Program-made: the position numbers and the translations under genes | NCBI RefSeq assembly: GCF_958979055.1 | Contig: NC_084891.1 | Location: 25,319,501 to 25,383,500, forward strand | Origin: Alnus glutinosa | Taxonomy: Eukaryota > Streptophyta > Magnoliopsida > Fagales > Betulaceae | Length of the DNA: 64,000 nt | Direction of reading: 5' to 3' | Notes under the pieces: generated by a model | Database searches by the model: none | Told to the model about the DNA's origin: nothing | Seen by the model: the letters and a program-made list of their open reading frames with translations, nothing else | In this document: positions 1-11,841 of the stretch, piece after piece | Layout of the letters: every line of letters begins with the position of its first letter | How positions within the stretch are numbered: position 1 is the stretch's first letter

Positions 1-706
1 AATCATAGTTGACATAGTGAAGGTTCGATCGAACGTCTGATCGATCATAATAAGTATTAGTCCGATCGATCATGACAGGATCATAGGATCGATAGAATAT
101 TTGATCGATCAAAGCGTATTGTTTCAATCTGATCTATAAACCATGAGTAATGTAATATATGTGTGTTTATATATATATATAACTATTTTTTTTTAAGTAA
201 ACTATATTTTATAGTTAGTTATATACTAGCTATAGGATATATTTTATATAGTAAGTATTAATAACTAATTAATATGTTAGTTTAACATACTATATAAGGT
301 AAAAATGTATTTTTTTCAATAAGACAAAAATATCTATAAATTCGAAAAAAAAAATATAAAGAAAAAAAAAAACAAATTCAACAAAAAAAAAAACCCAAAA
401 TTAACTTAAAATAAAAATAAAAATACAAAAAACAAAAATTTTAAAAAAGTTATTTACAAAAAACAAATTAAAAAAATTAAAAAACGAGAAAGAATTTGAT
501 TTAAAAGAACAAACGAAAAAATAATTAATAATTATGAAAACAATATTTTTTGGAAAAAAGAAAACAAACGAAAATTAAAAAAGAAAAACAAGATTTTTTT
601 TATTAATTTTTTTTTAAAATAAAAGAAAAGAAAAGAAAAGTAATCTTTCATTTTTTTTTTTTTAAAAAAAAAACAAAAAAATATAAATGAAAATTAAGAA
701 TAAATA

Positions 707-740
<34 letters not shown>

Positions 741-844
741 AAAAAAAAAAGTTCATTAAAAAACAAAAAAGCTCATGACCGAGCCTTTTGGGGGGAAGTG
801 GGGTGCGCGTGTGTCCTGCGCATGCCCCATCCGAAAGTTTAATT
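1..844. other. AT-rich non-coding stretch
   Basis: No gene is seen. The first 120 bases are unusually rich in GATCGATC and TCGATC words. About 340-700 is an A-rich, almost purine-only tract. A short GC-rich block lies at about 778-832. The region looks like decayed repeat or intergenic DNA; its left context is outside the window. Confidence 0.6.
709..738. repeat. (TA)n microsatellite
   Basis: About 15 uninterrupted TA units in an A-rich background. Confidence 0.9.
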
Positions 845-1107
845 TTTTTTTTTTTTTAAAATTTTAGTAACGTGCAAATTTTCCACATTACTAAATAGTA
901 ATGTGGTGATGATTTCCACGTTACTAAAATTAAATTTTAGTAACGTGCAAATTTTCCACGTTACTAAATAGTAATGTGGTGATGATTTTCACGTTACTAA
1001 AATTATTTTAATAATTGAAAATCACGTTACTGAAATAAGGTTACTACGCTTTAGTAACGTGCAAAAAGGTTTTGCACGTTACTAAAATCTAAATTTTATC
1101 TAGTCAT
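845..1107. mobile_element. CACTA-like element, degenerate right end
   Basis: The nine-base word AGTAACGTG or its complement CACGTTACT occurs about eight times in 260 bases, with further one-base variants. The order of motifs in the last 100 bases matches the end of the block at 1900-2526. That block finishes in an inverted CACTACAAAAA terminus, whereas this one finishes in a degenerate TAGTC at about 1106. Arrays of short subterminal repeats next to CACTA tips are the hallmark of En/Spm elements. Family assignment is inferred; no transposase is visible. Confidence 0.45.
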
Positions 1108-1899
1108 CTGCACGTGGGACACAAAACAATTCCAGCCTTTTTTAATCTTTTAAAACACCAATTCCAGCCATTTTTTATCCCCATGTGTTCCAAGCTTCCT
1201 TGCTTTCTCCCACTAGGTACTCTCCCACTCTCTCTCTCTCTCTCCCTCCCTTGGTTACTTCTTTTGGCTTCCTTCTCTTGTTATTTCTCTGGCATTTTTT
1301 TCTCTTTTCTTTTTGTTCCAATTTTTAACAATTTATTTTCTCTTTTCGGGCTTTGCTTGTGCAACTGTTTCATGCTTGTGGGAATTTGAAGAAGCAAGAG
1401 TCGAACGCTCAGGCAGTGAGGCAGTGGCTGAAGCCTGAAGTTGTGTTTTTCAAATTTATGATTGTCTTCCACGTCTTGAGAGAGAGGGGGGGAATGAAGA
1501 ATGAAGGGGCCTCTTTCTTGAGTAGCAGTCCATGATGTGGGTATGGCGATGGAGTGATTAGAAAAGGATTGAATCGACTGATCACCCACTTCCTACAAAA
1601 TTATTACATAAACAACCAACCAACCAAACAATACTATTTAGTAGTTTCAAGACGACTATTATTTTTAGGCTCATCCAATTCAGTTTAATGGGTAATACAT
1701 TATTGAAAAACAATTTCTGTTGTTTTTCTAATTCTACATCAATCTGTGTTTGATCGTTTGTTTTTTTGGGTTGAGAATTCAATACTTTTTTTTTGTCATG
1801 AATATTGGTTTCAAGATTTTTTGCTTGAAGCCTTGAAAAAATGGCTGGATTGGAGCTGGAGGGAGAGATGATTCAGATGAAGCCTGTGCGTTATTTTTT
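1108..1899. other. Unique interior between two CACTA-like ends
   Basis: This stretch lacks the GTAACGTG motif. It has a CT-rich part (about 1190-1330) resembling a plant 5' leader and two short open stretches at 1353-1535 and 1841-1890. No known protein is recognised. It may be a captured host gene fragment or plain intergenic DNA. Confidence 0.3.
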
Positions 1900-1999
1900 T
1901 TTTCATAATTTTAGTAACGTGCTAACACACACGTTGCTAAAAATAATAATTTTTTATTTTCATTTTTTATATATATTAGTAACGTTGTTGTTGTTGTGT

Positions 2000-2042
<43 letters not shown>

Positions 2043-2526
2043 TAATTTAGTAACGTGCAAAAGTGTTACACGTCACTAAAATTAGTAACGTGATAGTTTT
2101 ATCACGTTACTAATTTTAGTGCACTTACTAATTTTAGTGACGTGCAACACTTAGCACGTTACTAAATTAAAAATTCGTTTTACTCATTTTAGTGACGTGC
2201 AACACTTTGCACGTTACTAATTTTAGTGACATGCAACACTTTGCACGTTACTAAATTAAAAATTCGTTCAAAGTAAATTATCATGTTACTATGTTTACTG
2301 GCGTCTCATTTGCACGTTAGTACATATTTACTAACGTGGAATTTTTCTTCGTTACTATATGGTAATGTGATGTCCATTTGGACGTTACTAAAATTATTTT
2401 AGTAACTATGGGATTAGGAACGTGAAAATCACGCCACTGATTTCACGTTACTACAGTTTACTAACGTGTAAAAGGCTTTTGCACGTTAGTAACCCTAGGT
2501 TACTAAAATCGAAAATTTTTGTAGTG
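1900..2526. mobile_element. CACTA-like element, right end
   Basis: A dense array of AGTAACGTG/CACGTTACT motifs (about eight exact copies plus variants, both orientations) ends at 2526 in TTTTTGTAGTG, the complement of the CACTACAAAAA tip typical of CACTA (En/Spm) transposons. The partner left tip is not found in the window. It is probably a non-autonomous or truncated element. Confidence 0.5.
2000..2038. repeat. Poly-T tract
   Basis: Nearly uninterrupted T run of almost 40 bases inside the CACTA-like block. Confidence 0.85.
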
Positions 2527-3391
2527 CCACTAGCACGTGTCTATATATTCAAAAGCTAATTTAGACTTAGGAAAAGACAATCTCTTATAGAACACCAAAA
2601 GTTCTTCTAACCCTTTATAATTCAAACTAAAGTGAAATACTCAAGTAGAAGGAAAGTTGAAAATTTCAGATAAAAGGAAAAACTTATTTAAATGAAATAA
2701 TAATCTAACATATATACATGAAGTTTATCTGGGATGTTCATCCTCTCTCGGATTGCCAGTTGGAGGATTAATTAAAGCTGCATGTCCAAGATTAATTAAG
2801 TTTGTACCATTCTACCACAGGGTACTCTCTTGACCAAATGCTTTCCCATCCATTTTTATAGAGAACCTACCATTAATATCATTTACCCATTTTGCTCGAT
2901 CAATCCCTAATAAACTCCATTAGACCTGAAATCATCAGGAATATATAGCACCTTGTAACCTTAAACTATATTAATGATCGAGCAGATGCAAGCACACAGA
3001 GAGAGGAGGGTCATGAACCCAGAAATTTGACAAATCCCCCTTTATGCTCCTAAAAATTTGAAAGAAGAAAGAAAAAATTGTGGTAGAGAATCATTGTGCA
3101 TGGTTTGACTTTTTATCACAACTCCATATTTAAAACATATCAATTCGCTTATCAAAGTATACATAATTTTCAAATCGAGAAAACATTTCTCTATAGATTT
3201 AATAGTTGATTTAAAAAAGAAATGTATAAAAGATGTAAATATAACATGTCAAATCACTTTTTTTGTCAACTTTTTTAATGATGAGCAATGACACTACTGC
3301 CAATGACTATGTCATGCCCAATAACATTTTGACACATAAGTACGTGACTGAGTCAGCAACACCAATTAATTTTACCAAGTCATTCTGAAAA
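2527..3391. other. Intergenic, no gene seen
   Basis: AT-rich sequence without a convincing open frame or recognised repeat. Confidence 0.5.
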
Positions 3392-3514
3392 GGGAAATAC
3401 TAGAATTACAACAAGTGCACAACTCCAAGGCATATTGGAGGGGACCCACATGTGTGGGTTCCACCCCAATGTGTCTTGAAGTTGTGCACTTGTAGTGCAT
3501 GTATCACTTCCCTC
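3392..3514. mobile_element. Small hAT-like MITE
   Basis: A 123-bp near-palindrome. The left arm beginning GGGAAATACTAGAATTAC pairs with the right arm for about 60 bp, including GTGCACAACT on both sides. It is flanked by TCTGAAAA on the left and CCTGAAAA on the right, an 8-bp target-site duplication with one mismatch, which is typical of hAT elements. Confidence 0.6.
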
Positions 3515-5040
3515 CTGAAAATGTCACATTCAGAAAGGAAAAAAAGAAAAAAGAAAAAAAAGGTGGAATTGGGAGTGGCAAAACCACTAAAATGACCTAT
3601 AAGGTGTTTGGCCAAGCTAATCTTTTAACCCAACTTGTCAAAGAGGGTGATCAGTGCATGCACCCCCGCTCAAAGTACCCAAAGGAAAGGAGATGGTTGA
3701 AGTGCCCAAAGTTCCTGATTCACCCACCCTAGCCTTTAAAGGTGGCTGAGTGATGTAATCGATCTTTATTAGTTAGGATTATATCTCTATCTAAGTAGGA
3801 TGTATATATATCTAAGAAGGAGATATAGATAGTAAGAGTAGCGTTTGAATAAAAATCTTATCTCTTATAGTGAGAGAAGATGAGTTATAATCATTCATTT
3901 AAAGTTATCTTAAATAGCTGTAGGTTTCTATCTTTGAATAACAATAGGTTTCTCTAGCTAAATGTATGGAATAATTCTATCTAGAATAGAGTTACACTCT
4001 TATAAGAGTTTGTTAATTTTATTATGTATTTAAAGAAAAGACTATGGAATATATGTTAAGTTGAATTATTGTTTGATAAATACAGTTTACTGTGTTTTGA
4101 AAGTTCTTGATTCACTTGAAAAACTCAACCTATTTATTTTTTGTGTTCTTTGCTAATTGGTTCACATCTCCGATCGAGCCCATTGGGTGTACGTTGGTGG
4201 GTTTACTCTCACTTCTTAGTTTACGACTTGGACTACCCAGTTGTTCGTTGTTTTTCCTCGCGCCCAAGGTTTGACATCAAAGCCAAATTCAATTGGTATG
4301 AAGCAACTGAGCACTAGGCAGGTAGCCCACCTCGTGTCATTCTAAATTTCACCTGATCGAACACGATGAATGATTACAGGGCAAGGCGCAAGCGGCAGAA
4401 GCACCACTAGGGCGCTAATTGCGAAAAAGCGGCACGCTTTACAAGGGTAAAGACCACGTTTTAGCTACCTCCTTTGTGTACGTGTGTTCAACACCCCAAG
4501 GCAGCTCCAACCCTCCAATCGAAATCTACCTCATCCGTTGCATGCACTGGACACATGGAAAGCCTCCAAATGTAACCGACCCACCCAAAAGGGTTTTTGC
4601 GAACGGTCCAAACCAATCCTGATAGGTGTATCCACGCATGGCGGCCAGGCCCACACGTGTTGGTTGCCGGGCGCCACCGCGCGAGCCAGCGACCTGATTG
4701 GTGTCTCAGAGACAGCGGATGGCGGGAACAGTTGTCAGTACTTATTGTCCATCTATTCGATATGTGTAAGCATGCATGGACCCACTCATCGTGCTCGACT
4801 CCCATATGTCCTTTCTTTCTTAACCCTCGCAAACACGTACCCACCGTACATCTCCAAGTGTCGCTTTCTCCTTCCTCCTTGCTCCCTGTTGCCAAACGCT
4901 CATTGGCCAATCCCCACCCTTAAAAACTCGCACCCCATCTCCCTCAACTCTCCAACAGCTCTTTCCTTCCTTTCCTTCCTTCCTCCCTCAGAGCTTCCCC
5001 TTCAATTCGAACGCACACTGACACACACAAACCAGCCATC
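3515..5040. other. Intergenic and upstream region of the 342-aa gene
   Basis: No gene is recognised up to about 4400. From about 4420 the GC content rises. The last 150 bases before the ATG at 5041 are pyrimidine-rich (TTCC and CT runs), as in many plant 5' leaders. Overlapping open frames at 4484-5044 and 4488-4910 look like chance frames in this GC-richer leader. Confidence 0.45.
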
Positions 5041-6069
5041 ATGATCAAGACCCTGAATCCCTACTCCACGGCAAAAACGGCTGAGATTATGTCTCGGTAC
5101 CGGCCGATAGCTCCGAAGCCTGAGGTTCCGTCGACGGACCCAGGGAGCGAGAGCCCCTCCATATCTCAAAAGATCAGGCAATCTCCGTACCTTAGAAACC
5201 TCTGGCCGCATTTGCAGGCCAGGCCTACCAGAACTAGAAAGCGAAGTAGGTCTGCTATGTCACTACCCTCCATCAATAGAACAAGGACCCATGTCCTTGG
5301 CTTTTCTTCTCCTTTTGGGTTCCCTCAACTGCCCACTCCGCACGAAGCAGCGGTTAGCAGCAGCTTGGAACAGCCGGCCACAGCTCCAGCTGGTTTGGTG
5401 ACACTTCCTCTTCTTCCATGTCCTATATCTGCCCCCGTCGCCGCCAACCAAGCAGCGGCACCGGAAGTTGTGAAAACTTGTGGAGAAGAAAAGGTTATAG
5501 ATTTGAACAGTACTCTAGCTGAAATTCCGGAGGAAAAGGATCTGTTGCAGCAACTGCGAGCACCCACCGGCGGCATTAATGTTATTGCCCCTCAGCCGAT
5601 CCGACCGGTTGGCTCCAGTATATGCGTTGGCTGCATCAATGAAGAACAAAGTTTGACCCCCGCGGTTCAAATTCCTGCTAAGAAACCAGAAGAAGTCGAG
5701 GAGGAGATGGAGTCGGAGGCCTTACCGGCGGTCATATCAGACTCGAACAACAAAGTTAGAATGGCGAATTCGGCTTACAAGGAGATGGTGGGACAGCCGG
5801 AATGTTCCTGGCTTGATTCGATGGTCGCCAGCTCGAGCAAAAGGATCAATGGGGAGGTGATGCTTCATCTTTCCGACTCAAGCGTGCCGGTTTCGTCTAA
5901 CGGCTTTTCCTGTTGGGTGAGGATAGAATGGGGAAGTGGGGGGAAGAAAAGCTCAATCAATGCTTTCTGTGATGTGATCAGGTTATCCTGCGAGTCCAAG
6001 AACTACCTCTTCACATGGAGGTTCCACACCCATACCAGAGTGGCAGAACAGTCTACTTGTAATGTGTGA
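5041..6069 (+). CDS. Uncharacterised plant protein, 342 aa
   Basis: Single-exon frame. I recognise it as a type conserved among plants but cannot give it a function. Residues 12-28 contain the motif SRYRPIAPKPE. Residues 51-70 (LRNLWPHLQ followed by an Arg/Lys-rich patch) could be a nuclear localisation signal. The middle is proline-, alanine- and glutamate-rich and probably disordered; it includes DLNSTL at 154-159, which resembles an EAR-type repression motif. The C-terminal 230-330 looks folded: VISDSN, then VRMANSAYKEMVGQPE, then hydrophobic strands. The ANSAYKEMVG stretch recalls a PAS fold. The start is the first ATG after a pyrimidine-rich leader; MIKTLNPY follows. Transcriptional regulation is a guess from the motifs only. 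Confidence 0.8.
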   Translation: MIKTLNPYSTAKTAEIMSRYRPIAPKPEVPSTDPGSESPSISQKIRQSPYLRNLWPHLQARPTRTRKRSRSAMSLPSINRTRTHVLGFSSPFGFPQLPTPHEAAVSSSLEQPATAPAGLVTLPLLPCPISAPVAANQAAAPEVVKTCGEEKVIDLNSTLAEIPEEKDLLQQLRAPTGGINVIAPQPIRPVGSSICVGCINEEQSLTPAVQIPAKKPEEVEEEMESEALPAVISDSNNKVRMANSAYKEMVGQPECSWLDSMVASSSKRINGEVMLHLSDSSVPVSSNGFSCWVRIEWGSGGKKSSINAFCDVIRLSCESKNYLFTWRFHTHTRVAEQSTCNV

Positions 6070-7176
6070 ACATTGTACTGTACATAAGCGTGATTACCAC
6101 TAAATGCATCCCACCTATATATATATAAGAAATCAAGTACAGTTTTATCAGCTTTTTATTTGCTTTTATTTGACTCTTTTCAAAAATAATAGCCAAAGAA
6201 CCCAAACAAGACTCCAAACATGCAACCTCCTAGAAAAGCATTTAGAATGGGTCTCTCAATATATTGCGGAATTAAAAATTAAATTAATTACAAATAAATA
6301 ATTATTAAGTTGACACTTTTCTTTTTTTCTTTTTTGGTATAAGACAAGCGACTCACTCATTTATCGGAACTCCGATATGCTTCAATTGTTCAAAATTGAT
6401 AGTTAAATAATAATTAAAACTTTAAGAGAGATATACCGTTAACGTTCTAGGTCTAATACTCTCTTTTAGCACACTAAATTCTAGAGTGAATTCTTATAAT
6501 AAATTCGTGTTTAGAAGTTTCTTTAAATAAACATCAAGAAAACCTAGTTTTTGTTGGAATAAAATTTCAACAAAATTTGTCCAAATTTTTGGGCTTATAT
6601 TGTCACGCAACTTTTGTATAGTCAAAGTCCGAATTAGAAAACTTTTATTTTAGAGATATTTGTTTCAATTTTTAGTTAGCTTTTCAATTCTGCTGATTTC
6701 ACCTCATTCCGATACTTCCGCTAAAATTTATAGTCAAAACACTGAGACATGCTCAATTTAAAATTAACAAATCTAAATTTAACTCCAATTAATAAAATTC
6801 CGATTGACTCATTCCCTTGATTGATTAGACTTAACCACATTATATAAATTTTATATTCATTGATTGATTAGGCTTAACCACATCTTAAAAGTCTTCCAAT
6901 TTAAGTTAAAATTCAACCCACTTGAATTTGAATCTATCATGTCTTGGATAAACTCCTTCCCCGACTTAATATGTGTTGGCACTGAATTTACAAAAACCTA
7001 ACATCTTTTGCCTTTAAAGTGGGGAACTATCTCAAAAGAAGTTGTTCATTACACTTATTTGCAGAAAAGCTATACACAAAACTAACAAAGAGGTGACACC
7101 GAGAATAAAAAGCTTTTCAAATGAGCTTACATGCTCATAAGCACCAAAAACAGGATCTTAATTGGAAGATTCCAAA
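6070..7176. other. Intergenic, 3' flanks
   Basis: AT-rich region between the 342-aa gene (+) and NDUFS4 (-), so both 3' ends face it. No gene is seen. A short imperfect direct repeat around GATTGATTAGACTTAACCAC occurs at about 6820 and 6864. Confidence 0.5.
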
Positions 7177-7966
7177 TTAATCATCCTCGCTCTTTGGCAG
7201 CCCCTTCCATTTGAAGTTGTTTGCGTATGATTTGGCCTGCACATAATCAACGATAATATGTTCAAATAACAAACGCAACCAAAGCCATGCATCACTCATT
7301 GTAGACGCTACAGTCAAATACACTATAACCCGACTCCAAGGCTCCATTTCGAGAGAGATCGGGAAAAGGGAAAGAGAAGCTCTAGCAAATTGAGATATAG
7401 GCTTCTTTCTCTACAGCTTTTTTAAGGATTTACTTTCCATGGTTCTCGGTTCTTTGTAATGATAAGCGGGCTAAATAAGTAATTTTTTTTTTAAAATTTC
7501 ATACCCTTAAACTTTTAAAAGTGTTAATTTAGAGTGTGTCTCTCTCTATCTCTCAATATTTTTTAATTTTACCCATTCGTTAAGATTTCTCGTTAAATTA
7601 TATCAAAATTATCAATTTTTTTTAAAAAAAATAATTAATAATAATAAAAATTCAAAGACTCACACATAGATATTTTTGCGAATTCCATTAAATTCTTACC
7701 AACGCTTAAATCCTTATAATTTTCTTTTCCTAAAAAAAAAAAAGAAGAATATTTTAGAAATTTTAACTCCGTTTGAATTTAACAGAAAATTCTAACAGAT
7801 AGGTAAAATTGAAAAAAAAAATTGAAAGATTAATATACTAAATTGACATTTTTTAAAGTTTATGAGTATGATTACAAAAATGATTACTACCGAAGTTTTC
7901 CCAAGTTCTTACCTCAATCATTCAACTGAATTACAAGAAACAAGAAGTAGAAAGCCCCCCCCCCCC

Positions 7967-8000
<34 letters not shown>

Positions 8001-11000
8001 GAGCAACTTTTAGACAAAATGTTTTGAGAACTGTGGGTATGCACTGGACCAGATTCGGATGGGAAAAATACAAGCAAATATTTTGTAGCAACTATTATTT
8101 AAGTTGTAATTAGAAGCTTTTGTCTTCTTGATTATAGACCGACAGAACATTATTATGTGAAACAAAATAAAACTTCCCCTAATCCATTCAATATAGCTAC
8201 TTATTCATTTCATAGAAGATGGTAAGCGCAAAAATTACAAACCTTTAGAAGAGGCGTGTGACGCTTCTTGACCTGCAGAGGAAACAAAAAAAATCTGGTC
8301 ACTACAAAGTTATTTGGGGTAAAGCCAATTTGAAATTGCGTTAAGAAGCTTAAAAATACTTTTTAGATAAAAAGCTGTGCAAAGTAAAAATGGGTGATAA
8401 AAACTTTAAAAAGTAGTTCTTTTACTTTTTTGTTCTAAAAAAATGCCAAAACATACTTTTGGAAAAAACTTGAAAATTAAACTTTTTCTCAAAAGCTCTT
8501 TTTTACTATAAAAGCTCCAGCTCCCAACACAATCCCGAACAGGCTTTTAGTAATAATACACTATTTTTTTTTTCATATATAAGTAATTATACATAATTAT
8601 AAGAATGCATTTTATTCTACAATTCTAACTCTATCTAAATTTCAATATTAAGATTGTCTAATATGAGCTTGATGCACAATGCTTCAAAAAAGAACAATGA
8701 TAAACAAATGTCATGACAAAACCAAAGTTCATAAATCAACTCATTTAAATGCATAGCGAAAAGAAGTCAATGTACTCTTTAACTTCTTAATGAGATGTCA
8801 TAAGTTTATGCAGTGCACAATTTTGTCTGATCCTATTCACCTTAATATCTGAAATAACCATTTTAAATATAATAGAATGGCATAAAAGAATATATGTGAC
8901 CAGCCCATTGATGAGGCTCCATAGCCGACCCTGATTTAATTAGGATTAAGGCATAATTGAATTGAATGGAGTTGTTCTCTCTGTAATGAGTTTTCCCTTT
9001 AAATTTCTTTCTTGTCTAATAGAATCTAAGTGATACATTATCTAAGACATGTAAACATCCTTGCACAAACATAAGCAATGTATCAGCTTCGAGCACTGGG
9101 AAAAAAATGTCCAGCGAAGACCTAATTCATCCAATCAATAAGCAAGCTTTTAATAGAAAGGCCTTGTTCGACTATGTTCAGCTTCCTAATGTAGAACCAA
9201 CAATAATCACAAAAATCACACGGTTAAAGTAAGGAAAAAAGAGGAGAAATAAGCTAAAAGGTGAAAGTAGGGAAAAGAGATGAGAAAGAAGCTAAAAGGC
9301 GAAGAAAGAAAGAAGTTAAGGGGAGAGAAAGAAAGCTAAAAGGAGAGAAAGAAAGAAGAAGCTAAGGGTGAGAAAGAGAGACAGAACAATAATCAATTCT
9401 ACATGTTTTTGATTTCATCAAAGTCTCCTCCCTTTAGAGGACAAAACACACTTAAATAGACGAACAGCGAAACCCTAATCTAATTGACTTTGAGCAAAGC
9501 CCATTTATTGACTACTAACAACCCAATTAACTAATAGGATCTAAATAAAACTACATGGACCAATATTAGAAGAAAATATAAAGAAAAAAAAGTATTGATC
9601 TCTAAAATTCAAAAAGACTAAATTTAGGTAAAATTAGTGTCTCGTCCCTTGCATCACTACCTCGCCTATGGGAAGAGAAAGTTCCAAAACAAGAAGTAAT
9701 GTGATAACACCTGAAACTCAGGTCAGTGATGTTATACATATGTTCATAAAGTAAACACAAGATCAACAATTCAAAGACACTCAGGTCCAGGTACAATTTA
9801 TGTGCACAGTGAAATTACTGACAGAAGAGGCACATACCTCGTATTCCCAACCATGTTTCTCAGCAAATGCTTTGGCAGCATCTTCACTATCAAAACTGAG
9901 TCCTGCCTCACCAACATTGGCATATGGATCCCCTGTTGATGTCCAACCCATCAACGGATTTTCCCACCTGTAAAAATGTTAAAAAGAAGAAATGGCAGTG
10001 CCATGTTGTTAACTATTATGAACAAATGTCCGAGTTTGCAGCAATATTATAAAATATGCTTTCTGGACGTTTAAGAACAATACTTACTACAACTACACTT
10101 ATTATTTTTTTCGTATGTATTTTCTCTCTCCACTGGTCCTTGAACCAAGGACCTTTTAGCCTTGTGATTCATGTACAAAGCAACAGGTCCATGGAAATCC
10201 AGTTTCTTCACATGTGTTTGAATGTTACTAGCTCAAGCACACACATTATCAAGCCATATGAGGATGACAAGGGCATTCCTTTCACACCCCACCCCTCTAG
10301 CAATCACACCATACAAGGTGAAGGTGGCAATTTTCAGTTTTTCGCATTGAACTTCTACTTTCAGATAATGTAAGAGGGAAAAAAGAAGTGAGTGCTCTAA
10401 TACAGGATAGAAATATTGAATAAAAAATAATATAAATGGTGATAATATGAAGTTGAGCTAAGCATTGCTATAGATACTTATTATTCATGTTAATAAAATG
10501 TTTAGTAAAATCTTAAACAGTGTGTTAACATAGATATTACTTGATGCTTACTGAAAGATATTTTGTGAAACAATTTTAATTTTCCACATGAATGGAGAGA
10601 ACATACTTCTGAGTAGACAGAAAATTAATTTTCCATCTCCCAACTTTCCCAGAGCCTTGTTGCGTTGCAGTTCGAGCTGGTGAGTAAATTATGACCTGGC
10701 ATGCATAAATTTAGAACACTGTGACCTGGAATATTTTAAATTTACAAAATTCAAGAATCCCCTAGGAAAGAAGAAGCAAAACGTAATTAATATTATCTTG
10801 CATCTTGAAGGGGGGTGCTCAAGAATATATCATGATTAACCAGTAATTTGAGACCATCATATATACAAAAGGTTCCTTGAATGGACAATTATAGAACATG
10901 GAGATGCAACTCACAAAGCCCCAGAGAGTTGATACGACATTCATTTTTCATGAATGGTTCTCCTTAAAATCAATACCAGAACAAAAAAGTACATTTCCAC

Positions 11001-11841
11001 TGAATTTTAGTAGATCAACAACATTTATTTTGTGCTATGCAAATTTTTCTACCAAATTAGGCAAGCATGAAACGTCTGTAAGAGAATTATTTTTCTTAAA
11101 GAACATAACACCGTAAAAAATGGCTAGTGAAATACAACACATGAGGGCTTCAGAACAGATAAGAGCGAGAAAAATGAGTTGGTTTTATAATACTAGTGGG
11201 AGAAGATATTAAACTATGTGATAATCAAAATTGAAAGGTGAGGTTGATCCACTCTATTACAAGAGTGTCAATCTTAACAGTGTTCAAATGCAAATGCATC
11301 AAAAGCTGACACTTCTATGGTATAAACAACATGCTACCTCCCACAAATTGGTGAGGAAAATGAACAAACATCCATCACAAATAAGCATGACTTCAAGGAA
11401 AGTTCGAATTAAGCAGTTCCCACAGGAAAATAAAATGTACAATTCCTCAGTCAAATAGCCAAGAAATCTAGTTAAGAAACAAAAAGGCAAAGCTCAATCA
11501 ACAACTTCAACTCAAGCCACACTAATAATAAGAACAATTATTTGAAATTTCGATTTCTTTCTCTTTTTCCTACAGTTTCTCAGCAGCCAAATGGAAAATC
11601 AAGGAATGACTCAAATCACCAAGTAACCGAATGGAGAAAACAGTGATAGCCAACAAATATACTGGTTGAAAGGAAAATTAAAGACCTATACCCTTCTTCG
11701 AAGGTGTTCTTCAGGGATTCCAGAAATCATGCCGACCTCACCGGGCTTGACCTCCACCAAAGCGTCCGAAGAGAACGATCTCCTTGTGGACATGAAAGCC
11801 GATCGAACAAGGTTGAGGCCCCGTTGCAGAGAGCGCGCCAT
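7177..11841 (-). CDS. NDUFS4: NADH dehydrogenase iron-sulfur protein 4 (complex I)
   Basis: Accessory subunit of mitochondrial complex I (the 18-kDa subunit; FRO1 in Arabidopsis), needed to assemble the peripheral NADH-oxidising arm. Exons, minus strand: 11841-11692, 10695-10607, 9967-9838, 8272-8243, 7236-7177. They join in frame to 152 residues, close to known plant proteins. The N-terminus [16 protein letters not shown] plus STRRSFSS is a classic arginine/serine-rich mitochondrial presequence. The family signatures [18 protein letters not shown] and [19 protein letters not shown] lie across exons 2 and 3, and the C-terminal NNFKWKG is conserved. Lys-80 is split by intron 2. Exon 4 is only 30 nt. 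Long introns hold MITEs and an LTR-like fossil. The gene is divergent from EXO70. Confidence 0.95.
7486..7881. mobile_element. Foldback MITE in NDUFS4 intron 4
   Basis: The two ends are inverted copies: the left has ACCCTTAAACTTTTAAAAGTG followed by TTAATTTAG, and the right reads CTAAATTGAC, then AAAGTTTATGAGTATG. The interior is AT-rich and non-coding. The arms resemble other foldbacks in this window near 24250, 43290 and 63800. The superfamily is uncertain, possibly Mutator-like. Confidence 0.45.
8311..8550. mobile_element. Probable hAT-like MITE in NDUFS4 intron 3
   Basis: An AT-rich segment with many AAAAGCT/AGCTTTT words. It ends in CAATCCCGAACAGGCTTTTAG, and the left side GCCAATTTGAAATTG is a degenerate inverted match. 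This style of end is common for plant hAT MITEs. Borders are approximate. Confidence 0.35.
9222..9390. repeat. Purine-rich imperfect tandem repeat
   Basis: About six degenerate repeats of roughly 22-28 bases built on GAGAAAGAAGCTAAAAGG. On the minus strand this is a CT-rich tract. It lies inside the LTR-like fossil. Confidence 0.6.
9222..9656 (-). mobile_element. LTR-like fossil in NDUFS4 intron 3
   Basis: Read on the minus strand it starts TGATGCAAGGGACGAGACAC. It then carries GGGTTTCGCTG, a TATA-like CTATTTAAG, TTTTGTCCTCTAAAGG and GACTTTGATGAAATC, followed by a pyrimidine-rich tract. The same order of words recurs at about 49010-49401. This is the architecture of an LTR retrotransposon LTR (promoter, then leader). 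No coding part is seen, so it may be a solo or partial LTR. It is old and decayed; the far border is not resolved. Confidence 0.35.

Noticed and set aside
1-130. GATCGATC-rich start as possible satellite or regulatory array
   Set aside because: Spacing is irregular and the block is cut by the window edge; no unit length could be defined.
4484-5044. 186-aa frame and its 140-aa antisense partner
   Set aside because: Composition is leader-like, no family is recognised, and it ends at the start codon of the 342-aa gene; treated as 5' leader.
10056-10373. 105-aa plus frame in NDUFS4 intron 2
   Set aside because: Intronic, antisense to the gene and unlike any known protein. The small palindrome GGTCCTTGAACCAAGGACC inside it has no partner features.
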